A stretch of DNA of 64,000 bases from Prevotellaceae bacterium UBA6398 (GCA_002437495.1 DJQA01000003.1:311-64310), one strand, 5' to 3'. Positions 19,970 to 28,991 are shown, counted from the stretch's first letter. The notes: generated by a model not told the origin, from the letters alone. Program-made: numbers and translations.

Positions 19970-19977
19970 TATTTTTG
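19970..19977 (+). promoter_or_regulatory. -7 element of the BspA-like gene
   Basis: TATTTTTG fits the consensus. The transcript would start near 19984 and run through a GC-rich hairpin (GCCGCC / GGCGGC, about 19994-20014) before the ATG at 20045. Confidence 0.5.
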
Positions 19978-20044
19978 TACTCCAAGGCGGTGAAGCCGCC
20001 GCCCCCGGCGGCGGTGCCGTTTGAAAAATTAAACTAAAAAAATC

Positions 20045-22162
20045 ATGAACAACCTCTTACAACCGGCTTGCCGCGCACGCGGCATCATGGCGATACTGCT
20101 AATGGCTTTGCTCGCCCCACTGTGCGCCCACGGCAACAGCGCGCAGGCATCAACGCTCACTTCCACCAAAGCAGTTCCTTTTGTGGAATATAACAGGCTC
20201 GAAAATACGCTGACTTTCAAGTATGGCGACAAACCCGCTAATGCCGGAGTATATAAATACTACGACATCAGCTTGCAGTCAAATTATAAATATACGGAAT
20301 GGTGGGAATATACAGGGAACGTAAAGAAAGTGATTTTCGACCCCGGCTTCAAGGATTTCCATCCCACTACCTGCCGCAACTGGCTTTATGGTTGCAATAA
20401 TCTAAAAACCATTGAGGGCATGGAAAACCTCAATACAGATAAAGTGAAAGATATGCGCGGGATGTTCGAAAATTGCAATAGCCTGACTACGCTCGATGTT
20501 TCGAACTTCAACACAGACAGTGTTACTGACATGATAAATATGTTCTACGGCTGCTCAAAACTGACTAAGCTTGACGTGCCGAATTTCAACACTACAAATG
20601 TAACGGACATGACCAAGATGTTCTACGGTTGCTCAAGTCTGGACACGCTCGATTTGTCGAATTTCAACACCGCCAAAGTAACGGACATGAGAGAAATGTT
20701 CTCCGGTTGCAAAAGTCTGGCTGCGCTCGATGTTTCGAAATTCAACACGGCAAACGTAACGAACATGAACCGTATGTTCCGCGATTGCTCAAAACTGGCT
20801 ACGCTTGATTTGTCAAACTTCAACACCGCCAATGTTAAAGACATGCTACAAATGTTCTACAACTGCTCAAAACTGAAAACGCTCGATTTGCAGAACTTCA
20901 ACACCGCCAAAGTAACGGATATGCAAAGTATGTTCTCCGGATGCTCCAATCTCACTGCGCTCGATTTGTCGAATTTCAACACGGCAAACGTAACGGACAT
21001 GAGCTATATGTTCCAAAATTGCCCAAAACTGACTGCGCTTGATGTTTCGAAGTTCAACACGGCAAAAGTAGAGAACATGGAAAGCATGTTCGATAACTGC
21101 AATAGTTTGACTACGCTCGATTTGCCGAGCTTCAACACGGCAAATGTTAAGAACATGCTCAATATGTTCTCCGACTGCTTCAATCTGGCTGCGCTCGATT
21201 TGTCGAATTTCAACACGGCAAACGTAACGGACATGACCAAGATGTTCTTTAACTGCTCCGCCCTTCAGACCATTTACGTCAGCGACTTATTCAAAGCGTC
21301 CTCCGGCAGTAACGTGTTCAAGTATTGCAAAAAACTGCGGGGCGCAACAGCCTATACAGAGGGGAGCGAAGGCACAGACTGGGCCAATTACGAGAAGGGC
21401 TACTTCACAAAGAAGGTGGGTACAAACGGCAACGACATCATTGGAGCTACGGGAAATCCGCTAACCGTCGAAACGCTGGCATTGGACGACAGCAAGGCTT
21501 TCGCCCTTAACGAGCCTTGCAACGTGAATGTGGCATCCTATACACGCTCCATGAATACAGAGACAGAATGGGCCACGCTATGCCTGCCCTATACCATAGA
21601 TGCGGCATCGGAGGAGAACAACTGCCGGTTCTACACGCTGTCGGAACTTGGCGATAACAGCGTTATGCTGGAATTGGTGGAGAGCGGACTGATAGCCGCC
21701 GGCAAGCCCGTATTTGTGCGCAAAAAGGACAAGAGCCAAGAGGAAATAAGCATACTCTCGCCCAAGGACGCGGGGCTGGTAACCGCCCCCGCGAGCGAGA
21801 CTGGCGGAAACCGCCCGGTGGGAACATTCGCCACGACAGAGCTTTCAGACAACCACTACTTCCTTGCCAACGACAAGTTCCGCCTTGTAAGAGATTACAA
21901 GTCGGATACCCAAAGCGTGAAGCTGGCTGCTTTCCGCGCCTATATACAACCGCCAATGCAGGCTGCGGGCAGGCGCGCATCGGTGCTCAACATAGGGGTG
22001 AGCGGCGAAATCACCGCTGTTGACACTCCGGAAGTTACCAACGCGCTCAACAACGCCACCACCGAATACTACGACTTGGAAGGACGCCGCATAAAAGAAC
22101 CGCAAAAGGGCGTGAACATCGTTAAAACAGGAAACAAGGTAAGAAAAGTAATAATCAAATAA
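20045..22162 (+). CDS. BspA-like leucine-rich repeat surface protein
   Basis: A protein of 705 residues. A signal peptide (MAILLMALLAPLCAHG region) is followed by about eleven 26-residue repeats (roughly residues 120-420) of the DUF285 type, LDLSNFNTANVTDMxxMF, each with a conserved cysteine. The 78-bp DNA period makes the region prone to slippage. A beta-rich region follows, and the C-terminus (YYDLEGRRIKEPQKGVNIVK) resembles the sorting or anchoring tails of Prevotella secreted proteins. BspA proteins bind host matrix or other microbes; here binding partners are unknown. A small peptide gene starts 12 bp downstream. Confidence 0.9.
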   Translation: MNNLLQPACRARGIMAILLMALLAPLCAHGNSAQASTLTSTKAVPFVEYNRLENTLTFKYGDKPANAGVYKYYDISLQSNYKYTEWWEYTGNVKKVIFDPGFKDFHPTTCRNWLYGCNNLKTIEGMENLNTDKVKDMRGMFENCNSLTTLDVSNFNTDSVTDMINMFYGCSKLTKLDVPNFNTTNVTDMTKMFYGCSSLDTLDLSNFNTAKVTDMREMFSGCKSLAALDVSKFNTANVTNMNRMFRDCSKLATLDLSNFNTANVKDMLQMFYNCSKLKTLDLQNFNTAKVTDMQSMFSGCSNLTALDLSNFNTANVTDMSYMFQNCPKLTALDVSKFNTAKVENMESMFDNCNSLTTLDLPSFNTANVKNMLNMFSDCFNLAALDLSNFNTANVTDMTKMFFNCSALQTIYVSDLFKASSGSNVFKYCKKLRGATAYTEGSEGTDWANYEKGYFTKKVGTNGNDIIGATGNPLTVETLALDDSKAFALNEPCNVNVASYTRSMNTETEWATLCLPYTIDAASEENNCRFYTLSELGDNSVMLELVESGLIAAGKPVFVRKKDKSQEEISILSPKDAGLVTAPASETGGNRPVGTFATTELSDNHYFLANDKFRLVRDYKSDTQSVKLAAFRAYIQPPMQAAGRRASVLNIGVSGEITAVDTPEVTNALNNATTEYYDLEGRRIKEPQKGVNIVKTGNKVRKVIIK

Positions 22163-22174
22163 AAACATTAAGTC

Positions 22175-22339
22175 ATGAATAAGAAAGAATACGAGAAACC
22201 CCGGATAGAGGCGGTGAAAGTGGAATTGGACTCAATTCTTGCAACAACATCACCATCAGCAGAAATTCCTATTGCAAAACCCGGAGATGGAAGCGAACAG
22301 CCCGAACCTGGCGAGGGCGGATATATATGGGGTGATTGA
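22175..22339 (+). CDS. Small peptide of the KPRIE...SILA type, 54 aa
   Basis: A 54-residue frame begins MNKKEYEKPRIEAVKVELDS and continues ILATTSPSAE; it ends in a P/E/G-rich stretch and GGYIWGD. From memory, short proteins with an N-terminal K-Y-x-K-P-x-I-E-x-V motif and a SILA-like site about 20 residues in are widespread in Bacteroidales and unnamed. There is no hydrophobic signal peptide. It lies 12 bp after the BspA-like gene and just before a very strong terminator, so it is the last gene of that transcript. Function unknown; a leader-peptide/core-peptide arrangement is one possibility. Confidence 0.75.
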   Translation: MNKKEYEKPRIEAVKVELDSILATTSPSAEIPIAKPGDGSEQPEPGEGGYIWGD

Positions 22340-22395
22340 CCACTTGGCGGCTTACGGCCGCAAACCGACACGTACCACTTGACAAACAAAACTTA

Positions 22396-22450
22396 CGCCC
22401 GGGCATCGCGAACGAAACAGAAAAAAGCATTCGCGGTGCCCGGGCGGTTT
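22396..22450 (+). terminator. Terminator of the BspA-small peptide operon
   Basis: CGCCCGGGCATCGCGAA pairs with TTCGCGGTGCCCGGGCG (one mismatch) and is followed by GTTTTAT. Confidence 0.9.
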
Positions 22451-22624
22451 TATGTCTTCAAAGCAATACAAAATGCCGGCAACACATACATACCTTAAAC
22501 CACATTCCTCATCAAATATGAGGAAAGCAAGAAAGAAAGTGGCTATAAGAATAAAGAAATCCCCGATATTGGGACATCGGTATTAAGAAAACAATTCGGT
22601 AAGCCGAATATTGGACCAATACCC

Positions 22625-23017
22625 CTAATCACGTCTGAGAACTTTCAATAGAACCGGTGAAAACAAAGCAGCCGCCAAAACAAGCACCCACATATTGCCC
22701 GTGAGTGGGTTGTAGGCGGCAAGAATTTCCGCAATGGTGCTGCCTTCGGCAATTCCCGCGGCAAACTCGAAGGCTACGGTCAATAACGCCCAACAAACGC
22801 CTATTGCCAGACTTTTTTTCATGCCACAGTCTTTTGTAAGGCGAGGAAGCATAAGCCATGTTATCAGAAATATTAATATGCTAAGCAATATCCCGCTTAT
22901 GGGCAATGCCGTCTCTTCTCCTATAAGCCCGACCAGTACATATTCACGCAATCCGCCGTTGAGTATTGCCACTGGGATAAAGCATATCCAAACAATAAAT
23001 GATTTCAATAGCCACAT
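22625..23017 (-). CDS. Small membrane protein of unknown function
   Basis: A protein of 130 residues from the ATG at 23017. A GTG at 23056 would add 13 residues, but a -7-like box (TAATTTTG on the minus strand, about 23042-23049) overlaps that GTG, so the ATG is preferred. Four hydrophobic segments are visible (WLLKSFIVWICFIPVAIL, ISGILLSILIFLITWLML, a segment around GVCWALLTVAFEFAAGI, and NMWVLVLAAALFSPVLL). No family was recognised. The gene stands alone. Confidence 0.6.
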   Translation of the reverse strand: MWLLKSFIVWICFIPVAILNGGLREYVLVGLIGEETALPISGILLSILIFLITWLMLPRLTKDCGMKKSLAIGVCWALLTVAFEFAAGIAEGSTIAEILAAYNPLTGNMWVLVLAAALFSPVLLKVLRRD

Positions 23018-23308
23018 AATTTTCGGTATGAGAGTGAACAACCACAAAATTAGCACTTATCAGACCGGATTTGTGATTTTTCGTTATATTTTTCCTGATT
23101 TCATGCAGAATATGGCGAAAAACGGGCTGTAAGCCGCAGAATATTTACAAATTCAATAACCATGTCCCAATCTATTCAGCATATAACGGAAACATGGAAA
23201 CAAACAAATTATATATTCGGCAATCAGGCCGATGCGCGGTTTGCCAATTCTCAAACATCTTTGCAAGCACCATTGTGAAAGTATTGCCGGGCAGCAGAGT
23301 GATTTTCT

Positions 23309-23392
23309 ACATCAGACATAATTTTTTCTACGTCCCATGTAGAAAAAACTACATGGGACGTGGTTTTTCTTACATCGAATGTTTTTTCGCTA
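23309..23392 (-). repeat. 21-bp tandem intergenic element, cluster E
   Basis: Units start at 23309, 23330, 23351 and 23372 (cores ACATCAGACAT, ACGTCCCATGT, ACATGGGACGT, ACATCGAATGT). The middle two form a perfect 13-bp inverted repeat around AAAAAA (ACGTCCCATGTAG / CTACATGGGACGT). The flank at about 23393-23415, read on the minus strand, matches the left flank of clusters A and C. The stretch 23057-23308 shows nothing else. Confidence 0.85.
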
Positions 23393-23434
23393 TGTTTGGG
23401 AAAAAGTTTTCAATTTTGAATTTGTGCATTTTCA

Positions 23435-23464
23435 GGGGCGTATTGCATACATTCGATACACGCC
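23435..23464. repeat. Fragment of the GTAGGGGCG palindromic element
   Basis: AGGGGCGTATTGCATACATT followed by CGATACACGCC is a short imperfect palindrome related to the ends of the elements at 276-385 and 14033-14136. It again lies close to a 21-bp cluster (E). Confidence 0.45.
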
Positions 23465-23483
23465 ATGAACCGCCCAAGCGCAA

Positions 23484-23521
23484 ATCAGGCTGTAATCATT
23501 TTATGGTGATTACAGCCTGAT
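23484..23521 (-). terminator. Hairpin downstream of ppdK
   Basis: ATCAGGCTGTAATCA pairs perfectly with TGATTACAGCCTGAT over an 8-base loop, 24 bp after the ppdK stop. There is no clear T-run on the minus strand, so it may stabilise the mRNA end rather than terminate efficiently. Confidence 0.65.
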
Positions 23522-23544
23522 ATAAGAATTACATGTCCGGAGTA

Positions 23545-26265
23545 TTATTCCTCTACAGCAGCCTGCGCCGCTGCCAGGCGCGCAATGGGCACGCGGAACG
23601 GTGAGCATGACACGTAGTTAAGCCCTGCCTTGTGGCAGAACTTAACCGATGAAGGCTCGCCGCCATGTTCGCCGCAAATGCCGCACTTCAGGTCGGGACG
23701 AACCGCACGGCCGCGCTTGATAGCTATCTCTATAAGCTGACCTACGCCGTTTTGGTCGAGAACCTGGAACGGATCAACGCTCAAAATCTTTTTCTCGAGA
23801 TATACCGGTAGGAACGAAGCAATGTCATCACGCGAATACCCGAATGTCATCTGGGTAAGGTCGTTCGTTCCAAACGAGAAATACTCGGCACGCGATGCTA
23901 TCTTGTCGGCGGTTAGAGCCGCACGCGGAATTTCAATCATGGTGCCAACTTTGAACGGAACTTCAACGCCCTCTTCCTCAAAGAGCTTGGCAGCCGTTTC
24001 GCGAATAACTTTCTCCTGCGCCTCGAACTCGTACAGAATGCCGATAAGCGGAACCATGATTTCGGGGTGCGGGTCGTATCCCTCGCGCTTCAAATCTATG
24101 GCTGCACCAAGAATGGCGCGTGTCTGCATTTCCGTGATTTCGGGATATGTGTTTCCAAGACGGCAGCCACGGTGTCCCAACATCGGGTTGTGTTCTGAAA
24201 GACTGTCAATGCGCTGACGTATGGTTTCCACTGTTACTCCCATGTCCTTTGCCATTTCCTCCTGTCCCTTTGCATCGTGGGGAACAAATTCGTGGAGTGG
24301 CGGGTCGAGCAGACGAATGTTCACAGGATAGCCGTCCATTGCCTTGAATATGCCTTTGAAGTCCTCTTTCTGGTAAGGAAGCAGTTTGCGCAGAGCTTTT
24401 TCGCGTCCTTCTTTGGTATCGGAAAGGATCATCTCGCGCATTGCCACAATCTTCTTATCATCAAAGAACATATGCTCTGTGCGGCAAAGGCCTATGCCAA
24501 CGGCACCGAACTTGCGCGCCACGGAAGCATCGTGGGGAGTGTCAGCGTTTGTCCTTACCACAAGACGTGTGTATTTGTCGCAAAGCTGCATCAGTTCGGC
24601 AAATGCGCCTGAAAATTCTGCTGCCTGCGTTGTAAGTTCACCTTTGTAAACATCGCCGGTCGAACCGTTTATTGATATAAAATCGCCCTCATGCAATACA
24701 GTTCCTTCTATTGTTACAGTACGCTTTTTGTAGTCAACGATCAAAGCACCTGCCCCCGAAACGCAGCACTTTCCCATTCCGCGTGCAACAACAGCCGCGT
24801 GGGAAGTCATGCCACCGCGCGCTGTAAGTATGCCCTCTGCTTCGGCCATACCTGCAAGGTCTTCGGGCGAAGTCTCTATACGCACCATTACGACTTTATG
24901 GCCATCCTTATGCCATTTGGCCGCATCATCGGCAAAGAACACAATCTGTCCCGTGGCCGCACCCGGAGAAGCGGGAAGTCCGCGTGTCAAAGCTTTTGCG
25001 CTTGCAAGAGCCTTTTTGTCAAACACCGGGTGGAGAAGTTCATCGAGCTTGTTGGGTTCGCAACGTTCAAGAGCGGTTTTTTCGTCAATCTTACCCTCGT
25101 GTAGCAAATCCATTGCAATCTTTACCATGGCAGTACCCGTGCGCTTTCCGTTACGTGTTTGCAAGAACCAAAGCTTGCCTTCCTGAACGGTGAACTCCAT
25201 GTCTTGCATGTCGCGGTAATGGTCTTCAAGTTTGTTCTGGATTGCATCGAGTTGCTTGTAAATATCAGGCATTGCCTCCTCCATTGAAGGATATTTCGCC
25301 TTGCGCTCCTCTTCGCTCACTCCCTGCATCTCAGCCCACTTCTGCGAGCCTGCCTTGGTAATCTGCTGTGGAGTGCGAATACCGGCAACAACGTCCTCGC
25401 CTTGCGCATTAACAAGCCACTCGCCGCTGAACACGTTCTCGCCCGTAGCTGCATCACGGCTGAAGCATACGCCGGTGGCAGAGCTGTCGCCCATATTTCC
25501 GAACACCATGGCCATTACCGACACGGCTGTACCCCACTCTGCCGGTATGCCCTCCATTTTACGGTAAAGTATGGCGCGTTCGTTCATCCAGCTGTCAAAC
25601 ACTGCGCAAATAGCACCCCATAGCTGCTCCATGGGATCATCGGGGAAATCTACGCCTGTTTCTTCCTTGATTGCCTTTTTGAATTCGCTCACAAGCTGTT
25701 GCAATTCCTCGGTGGTTAATTCGTTGTCAAGATGAATGCCGCGCTGCGCCTTTACCTTTTCGATGATAGCCTCAAACGGGTCTATATCCTCTTTGCTTTG
25801 CGGCTTCAAGCCAAGCACAACATCGCCGTACATCTGAACAAAGCGGCGGTAAGCATCGTATGCAAAACGCGGATTGCCCGTTTTCTTTGCAAGCCCCTCG
25901 GCCACCTTATCGTTCAAGCCTAAATTAAGTATCGTGTCCATCATGCCCGGCATAGATGCTCTTGCGCCCGAGCGAACGGATACGAGCAAGGGGTTTGTAG
26001 GATCGCCGAAACGGCTGTTCATCAAAGTCTCTATATGTTTTACGGCGTTCTCCACATCGTCTTTCAGCAAGTTAACAACTGCCTCTTTGCCTATGCGGTA
26101 ATACTCGTTACACATGTCGGTTGTGATTGTGAATCCGGGAGGTACGGGGATTCCCAAAAGATTCATTTCTGCAACATTGGCGCCTTTACCACCAAGCAAA
26201 TTGCGCATACTGGCGTTTCCTTCGGCACTGCCGTTGCCAAACAAATAAACTCTTTTATCTTCCAT
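23545..26265 (-). CDS. ppdK: Pyruvate, phosphate dikinase
   Basis: A protein of 906 residues, normal length. It interconverts pyruvate, ATP and Pi with PEP, AMP and PPi, a central glycolysis/gluconeogenesis step in anaerobic Bacteroidales. The N-terminal ATP-grasp domain begins YLFGNGSAEGNASMRNLLGGKGANVAEM. The central swivelling domain has the phospho-histidine motif GGMTSHAAVVARGMGK. The C-terminal TIM barrel has the PEP/pyruvate-site motifs GLCRTEHMFF and CGICGEHGG. All expected motifs are intact. It is a single-gene unit with a possible 180-bp leader. Confidence 0.98.
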   Translation of the reverse strand: MEDKRVYLFGNGSAEGNASMRNLLGGKGANVAEMNLLGIPVPPGFTITTDMCNEYYRIGKEAVVNLLKDDVENAVKHIETLMNSRFGDPTNPLLVSVRSGARASMPGMMDTILNLGLNDKVAEGLAKKTGNPRFAYDAYRRFVQMYGDVVLGLKPQSKEDIDPFEAIIEKVKAQRGIHLDNELTTEELQQLVSEFKKAIKEETGVDFPDDPMEQLWGAICAVFDSWMNERAILYRKMEGIPAEWGTAVSVMAMVFGNMGDSSATGVCFSRDAATGENVFSGEWLVNAQGEDVVAGIRTPQQITKAGSQKWAEMQGVSEEERKAKYPSMEEAMPDIYKQLDAIQNKLEDHYRDMQDMEFTVQEGKLWFLQTRNGKRTGTAMVKIAMDLLHEGKIDEKTALERCEPNKLDELLHPVFDKKALASAKALTRGLPASPGAATGQIVFFADDAAKWHKDGHKVVMVRIETSPEDLAGMAEAEGILTARGGMTSHAAVVARGMGKCCVSGAGALIVDYKKRTVTIEGTVLHEGDFISINGSTGDVYKGELTTQAAEFSGAFAELMQLCDKYTRLVVRTNADTPHDASVARKFGAVGIGLCRTEHMFFDDKKIVAMREMILSDTKEGREKALRKLLPYQKEDFKGIFKAMDGYPVNIRLLDPPLHEFVPHDAKGQEEMAKDMGVTVETIRQRIDSLSEHNPMLGHRGCRLGNTYPEITEMQTRAILGAAIDLKREGYDPHPEIMVPLIGILYEFEAQEKVIRETAAKLFEEEGVEVPFKVGTMIEIPRAALTADKIASRAEYFSFGTNDLTQMTFGYSRDDIASFLPVYLEKKILSVDPFQVLDQNGVGQLIEIAIKRGRAVRPDLKCGICGEHGGEPSSVKFCHKAGLNYVSCSPFRVPIARLAAAQAAVEE

Positions 26266-26675
26266 ATTTTGTTAAATATTACTCTATTTCTTATTTACAT
26301 TACCGTTATTCCGGCTTGCTAGTCCGCTTTGTTTTTCTAATCCCGTAAATTCCATTAATTACAGACCACGGATGATTTCTTTGTGTCCATGCTTTTTCCG
26401 ATGCGCACGGGCTTCAACACCACAAAAGGCACGCATGCCACAGACAATTCGCAAAGTTAATATTAATTTACGAAACTGCCGAGGTTTTACGGCAAAAAAC
26501 ACAACGACATACAGTTTTTGCACCATGCCACTCTTCGGTTCCCTCATTCTTTTTCGGAAGGGTGCGACACAAGCGTATGCCGGCTGCCAATTATGCCTTG
26601 AAACAAAAATGCGCGCATAACGTTCCGACCTTCTTAAAAAACAAAGATAATGCGGATAGTGTGCCATTAATTTAT
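26266..26675. other. Intergenic stretch with ppdK leader; otherwise empty
   Basis: Between ppdK and the tmRNA promoter I see no gene, repeat or known RNA. A perfect -7 box for the minus strand (TAACTTTG, 26452-26459) suggests a ppdK 5' leader of about 180 bp. No structured element was recognised in the leader. Confidence 0.5.
26452..26459 (-). promoter_or_regulatory. -7 element of ppdK
   Basis: CAAAGTTA on the + strand reads TAACTTTG on the minus strand, a perfect consensus. No -33 TTTG was found at the right distance. Confidence 0.5.
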
Positions 26676-26683
26676 TAATTTTG
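26676..26683 (+). promoter_or_regulatory. -7 element of the tmRNA gene
   Basis: TAATTTTG lies 28 bp before the mature tmRNA 5' end and fits the consensus. Confidence 0.55.
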
Positions 26684-26710
26684 CATCACTTTACGGCAAC
26701 ATACCAATTA

Positions 26711-27119
26711 GGGCCAGACCGGATTTGACAGCGGGCAGAAAGGGTATGTAAGCATGCAGTGGGTCGTAGGTTCTCACTTAAAACTGAGCTTTCAAAGAAT
26801 TTAAATGGCGAAAATAACAACTACGCTCTCGCTGCTTGATTGAAGTACAGTAGATCGGCTTAATCCGAAGACCAAGTTTTCGGACGAGACATCACTCCGA
26901 AGCCGTTGTTCCGAGGCTCGCGGAAAAAGTGGTGCACGAAAATCGGGAATAGCACGGAAAGTGTTGCGTGTTTCGTGCGAAATTCCAATCCGCAACTAAG
27001 GTTTGCGGCAACGTGCCTGTATGCCTCACGCCGCAGACTCTAAAAAACCTGGCAGACTAAGCATGTAGAAAGCATGGTTTTTCCCCGTTTGGACGAGAGT
27101 TCGATTCTCTCCTGGTCCA
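26711..27119 (+). ncRNA. ssrA: Transfer-messenger RNA
   Basis: tmRNA rescues stalled ribosomes and tags incomplete proteins for degradation. The 5' GGGCCAG pairs with the 3' CTGGTCC to form the tRNA-like acceptor stem (one G-U pair), and the T-arm GAGAGTTCGATTCTCTC is present; CCA is not encoded. The tag frame at 26807-26839 reads GENNYALAA followed by TGA, the tag expected in Porphyromonas/Prevotella-type Bacteroidales. Length, about 409 nt, is within the normal range. Confidence 0.96.
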
Positions 27120-27166
27120 CTTTTCCCGGACGCGGTTCCGGCAATTTTTAACAACATATTTTCTAT

Positions 27167-28348
27167 ATGAAAGAGATACAACTAAAGTATGGTTGCAACC
27201 CCAACCAAAAGCCCTCACGTATTTACATTGAAAACGGCGAGCTGCCCGTGGAAGTTCTAAACGGGCACCCCGGATATATCAACTTTCTCGATGCGCTAAA
27301 CGGCTGGCAGCTTGTAAAAGAGCTCAAAGCCGCAACGGGAATTCCCGCCGCCACCTCTTTCAAGCACGTATCGCCCGCCGGAGCGGCCATAGGCATGCCG
27401 CTAAGCGATACTTTGAAAAAAATCTATTTCGTGGATGACGTAAAGATACCTCTTTCACCCCTTGCATGCGCCTACGCAAGGGCGCGCGGCGCAGACAGAA
27501 TGTCCTCATACGGCGATTTCATTTCATTGAGCGATGTGTGCGATGAGGCTACGGCAACACTGATAAAGCGTGAAGTAAGCGATGGCGTGATTGCCCCCGG
27601 CTACACAGCAGAAGCTCTCGAAATTCTGCGCGCAAAACGTCGTGGCACATACAACGTCATTAAAATCGACCCGGACTATGTTCCCGCCCCGATTGAGCAC
27701 AAACAAGTTTTCGGCGTTACATTCGAACAGCACCGCAACGATGTAAATCTTGCCGATGACAGTCTGTTCGACAATATTCCCACAAAAAACAAGACATTCA
27801 GCGCCGAAGCAAAGCGCGACCTTATCATATCGCTTATCACGTTGAAATACACCCAAAGCAACTCTGTTTGCTATGTGAAAGACGGCATGGCCATAGGCAT
27901 AGGCGCAGGTCAGCAGAGCCGCATACACTGCACACGTCTTGCAGGAAGCAAAGCCGACAAATGGTGGCTGCGCCAAAGCCCCAGGGTAATGAACCTGCCT
28001 TTTGTAGAGGGAATACACCGGGCCGACCGCGACAACGCAATCGACCTTTACACCGGAGAAGACGCAGAAGACGTGCTTGCCGATGGGGCTTGGCAGAAGA
28101 TATTCACTGAACGCCCCGAACCGTTCACCATCGAGGAGCGCAAGGAATGGATCGCCAAAAACACTGGTGTGTCGCTGGGCAGCGATGCTTTCTTCCCCTT
28201 TGGCGACAACATAGAGCGCGCACACAAAAGCGGAGTATGCTTTGTGGCCCAGGCCGGCGGCAGCGTACGCGATGACAATGTTATAGAAACTTGCGACAAA
28301 TACGGCATTGCCATGGCGTTTACGGGAATACGACTGTTTCACCATTAA
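27167..28348 (+). CDS. Stand-alone AICAR transformylase (PurH C-terminal type)
   Basis: A protein of 393 residues corresponding only to the AICAR formyltransferase part of PurH. It transfers a formyl group from 10-formyl-tetrahydrofolate to AICAR in purine synthesis. The catalytic Lys-His pair is present in SFKHVSPAGAA. Other family motifs are KYTQSNSVCYVKDGMAIGIGAGQQSR, SDAFFPFGDNI and AQAGGSVRD, and the C-terminus ends MAFTGIRLFHH as in PurH. The IMP cyclohydrolase domain is absent, so that step must be encoded elsewhere. It starts 48 bp after the tmRNA. Confidence 0.93.
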   Translation: MKEIQLKYGCNPNQKPSRIYIENGELPVEVLNGHPGYINFLDALNGWQLVKELKAATGIPAATSFKHVSPAGAAIGMPLSDTLKKIYFVDDVKIPLSPLACAYARARGADRMSSYGDFISLSDVCDEATATLIKREVSDGVIAPGYTAEALEILRAKRRGTYNVIKIDPDYVPAPIEHKQVFGVTFEQHRNDVNLADDSLFDNIPTKNKTFSAEAKRDLIISLITLKYTQSNSVCYVKDGMAIGIGAGQQSRIHCTRLAGSKADKWWLRQSPRVMNLPFVEGIHRADRDNAIDLYTGEDAEDVLADGAWQKIFTERPEPFTIEERKEWIAKNTGVSLGSDAFFPFGDNIERAHKSGVCFVAQAGGSVRDDNVIETCDKYGIAMAFTGIRLFHH

Positions 28349-28360
28349 TTACAAAGGTTT

Positions 28361-28567
28361 ATGCGCAAGGCAAGCCGGCAAGAGGTGCAAAAGGCAATAC
28401 ACGAAGGCATTGTTTTCCACAAATCAAAAAGCCGAGAGTTTGAGGACGGCAAAGTGCGTACAAAAGCCAAGAAAAAAGCATATCGCACAGGCTCCCACGG
28501 CTCGGCTTCGGCAATCATGAAAGCCGGAATACGCAAACACCGCGCCGAAAAGTCAAAACGCAGGTAA
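28361..28567 (+). CDS. Small basic protein, 68 aa
   Basis: A frame of 68 residues, very rich in Lys, Arg and His, beginning MRKASRQEVQKAIHEGIVFH and ending IRKHRAEKSKRR. Codon choice (GCC, GGC, CGC, GCA) resembles neighbouring genes, and it follows the AICAR transformylase by 12 bp. No family was recognised; the composition suggests RNA or DNA binding. It may be a non-functional frame. Confidence 0.5.
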   Translation: MRKASRQEVQKAIHEGIVFHKSKSREFEDGKVRTKAKKKAYRTGSHGSASAIMKAGIRKHRAEKSKRR

Positions 28568-28710
28568 GACAATAGCAAATCACGCCTTACGATAAAAAAC
28601 GGAGCCATTGCACGAAATTTATTTTCTGTCTCAGCATTGCCGGGTGGCATACCAATTTTGACAAACATCGGCAAGTTCCTGTTTTAAGGGCATCGTAAAG
28701 AAGAAAAACT

Positions 28711-28794
28711 ATGTCTGACGTAGAAAAAACTACATCAGACATAATTTTTTTTACATAGGACATAGTTTTTCTTATATCCCATGTTGTTTACGGG
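28711..28794 (-). repeat. 21-bp tandem intergenic element, cluster F
   Basis: Units start at 28711, 28732, 28753 and 28774 (cores ATGTCTGACGT, ACATCAGACAT, ACATAGGACAT, ATATCCCATGT). Units 1 and 2 form an inverted repeat with one mismatch around AAAAAA. It lies between convergent genes. Apart from it and the terminator at 28958, the 28568-29021 gap is empty. Confidence 0.83.
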
Positions 28795-28957
28795 ATTTTT
28801 TGAAAAACGGGATGAAATGACAAGTATACATCATAGAAATCCCCCACCCCGTACACACAAATAAACAAATGGCAATCGCCGCCAAAAGCAATGCGAAAGC
28901 ATTGCACAAAACATTGCAAAGCACATTTTACGCTCACTCGGGAGTGCAGGAAAAACA

Positions 28958-28991
28958 AAGGCGTGCCGCCGCTAACCGACAAGCACGCCTT
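28958..28991 (-). terminator. Terminator of the glutaminase-A-like gene
   Basis: AAGGCGTGC pairs with GCACGCCTT; on the minus strand the stem is followed by TGTTTTTCC. Confidence 0.75.

Noticed and set aside
20400..21290. The 78-bp repeats as a DNA repeat or CRISPR element
   Set aside because: They are in frame inside a gene and encode the 26-residue BspA-type leucine-rich repeats.
23194..23520. A 108-residue + strand frame
   Set aside because: It spans 21-bp cluster E, the palindromic fragment and the ppdK terminator hairpin, so it is not a gene.
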